This document shows positions 63,344 to 64,000 of a stretch of DNA of 64,000 bases, one piece after another. This DNA is from Prevotella sp. (GTDB taxonomy: Bacteria > Bacteroidota > Bacteroidia > Bacteroidales > Dysgonomonadaceae). The notes under the pieces were generated by a model. It ran no database searches. It was given only the letters and a program-made list of their open reading frames with translations, and was not told the DNA's origin. Numbering within the stretch: the stretch's first letter is position 1; the number at the start of each line of letters is the position of its first letter. Both the position numbers and the translations under genes were made by a program. The stretch is from contig JAITVH010000139.1 in assembly GCA_031285905.1 (NCBI GenBank), positions 1-64,000 of the forward strand. The letters run 5' to 3'.

Positions 63344-63369
63344 TAATACAAATCTATACTATCATATAA

Positions 63370-63400
63370 GGCGCTGCATGAGATATTCTCATGTGGCGTC
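63370..63400 (+). terminator. Rho-independent terminator after mmdC
   Basis: GGCGCTGCATGAGA pairs with TCTCATGTGGCGTC (three-base loop, some G-U pairs), followed by TTTGTTTTG. Confidence 0.75.
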
Positions 63401-63603
63401 TTTGTTTTGTATTATTACGCCAAAGTCCGCGATACAGATAATTAAACATTTTTTCACACTACCTTTTATAACTCTGAAAATAAAAACATTACTCCGGAAA
63501 GATAATTCATATTATATTATTTTGTCCTTTAGTGAAAAATGAAGATGCAACTTTCTTTTCCAAACTTTCATCTATTTACTGTGTAACTTAAAAACATTAA
63601 AAA

Positions 63604-64000
63604 ATGAAATTAAACAAAATTCTTTTATCGCTTTTAGTAATCGCTTTGAGCGTAGGTTTTGCATCATGTGGGGACGATGATGACAATGTTGTTGAACTAA
63701 CATTAGCAAAAAGTTCAGAAACTCTGGCAGTAGGCAAAACCTCTGTTATCAAAATTACTAAAGGAAACGGAGACTATACTGTAAGCAGCAGTAATAAAGA
63801 TGTTGCCGATGCAACCGTAGATCTACAGAAAAGCGAAGTTACAATCGAAGCTAAGGCTGTAGGTTCTGCAACAATTACAGTGAAAGATAAAGAAGGTAAA
63901 ACAGCCCCTATCGCAGTGACTGTTAAAGAAGACGAGACCGAAATCGTAGGGGAATGGAAAGATGCTGCGGAGAGTATCGAGGTAGAAGCTAAAGATGCTG
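63604..64000 (+). CDS. Lipoprotein with Ig-like (BIG2-type) domain, partial
   Basis: Runs off the right edge. 132 codons from the ATG are visible. Signal peptide then GFASCGDDDD (lipid Cys near 22, acidic surface-export-type tail), followed by an Ig-like repeat (LAKSSETLAVGKTSVIKITK; VSSSNKDVADATV; ITVKDKEGKTAPIAVTV). Such lipoproteins are usually exposed on the outer membrane. The 3' part is unknown. Confidence 0.85.
   Translation, partial: MKLNKILLSLLVIALSVGFASCGDDDDNVVELTLAKSSETLAVGKTSVIKITKGNGDYTVSSSNKDVADATVDLQKSEVTIEAKAVGSATITVKDKEGKTAPIAVTVKEDETEIVGEWKDAAESIEVEAKDA

Overview
The window is about 64 kb of low-GC chromosome from a Bacteroidota bacterium, most likely Bacteroidales of the Dysgonomonas/Parabacteroides type (inference). 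The grounds are a GldKLMN type IX secretion locus, many lipoprotein leaders of the SxxxxC-GDDDD type, a putative-porin family protein, TAnnTTTG promoter boxes, pyruvate- and ketoisovalerate-type ferredoxin oxidoreductases, and a methylmalonyl-CoA epimerase/decarboxylase operon for propionate formation. No rRNA or tRNA genes were seen. The first 11 bases match the end of the Illumina TruSeq adapter, so the left edge is probably a contig end.

Layout. 1-8.9 kb (minus): ABC-3 metal permease, an unknown gene, metH, two tandem polytopic membrane proteins and smpB, packed like one operon. 9-11.5 kb: der and a DUF4349 lipoprotein. 11.6-15 kb (plus): ybaK and a four-gene 2-oxoacid:ferredoxin oxidoreductase operon. 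15.1-20.8 kb (minus): gldK-L-M-N, in which GldK carries an extra N-terminal beta-barrel-like domain and has no lipobox. 21-29 kb (minus): nifJ, an AAA ATPase, a solute-binding protein and a putative porin.

29-41.6 kb is an accessory island. It holds a large serine recombinase, a HEPN-like protein, small membrane proteins interspersed with three copies of a 31-nt palindrome, a trypsin-TPR protein, a tyrosine recombinase and a RadC-like JAB protein. At its right end are two adjacent genes, an SF2-helicase-like protein and a radical-SAM-like protein, interrupted in frame only by TAG codons: three in the first, and one or two in the second. No frameshift and no in-frame TAA or TGA was found in them. 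This looks like amber recoding (TAG read as an amino acid, as in some gut phages), although decay cannot be excluded. The neighbouring chromosomal genes use TAG as an ordinary stop.

41.8-49.9 kb (minus) is a histidine-biosynthesis cluster, hisG-GNAT-hisD-GNAT-cupin-DJ1-Thg1-hisC-lipoprotein-hisB. It is preceded by a complete attenuator: promoter, a 14-residue leader peptide with four His codons, an antiterminator segment and a terminator. It encodes a tRNA(His)-guanylyltransferase-like protein that has lost the usual RxDG metal-binding motif. 50-52.5 kb holds a TPR/ECF-sigma/membrane/Spy-like gene set. 52.9-60.3 kb holds aconitase, a GNAT, a DJ-1 protein, a lipoprotein, citrate synthase, a GIN-domain protein and a small unknown. 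60.6-63.3 kb holds mce-mmdA-small subunit-mmdC. The window ends inside a lipoprotein gene.
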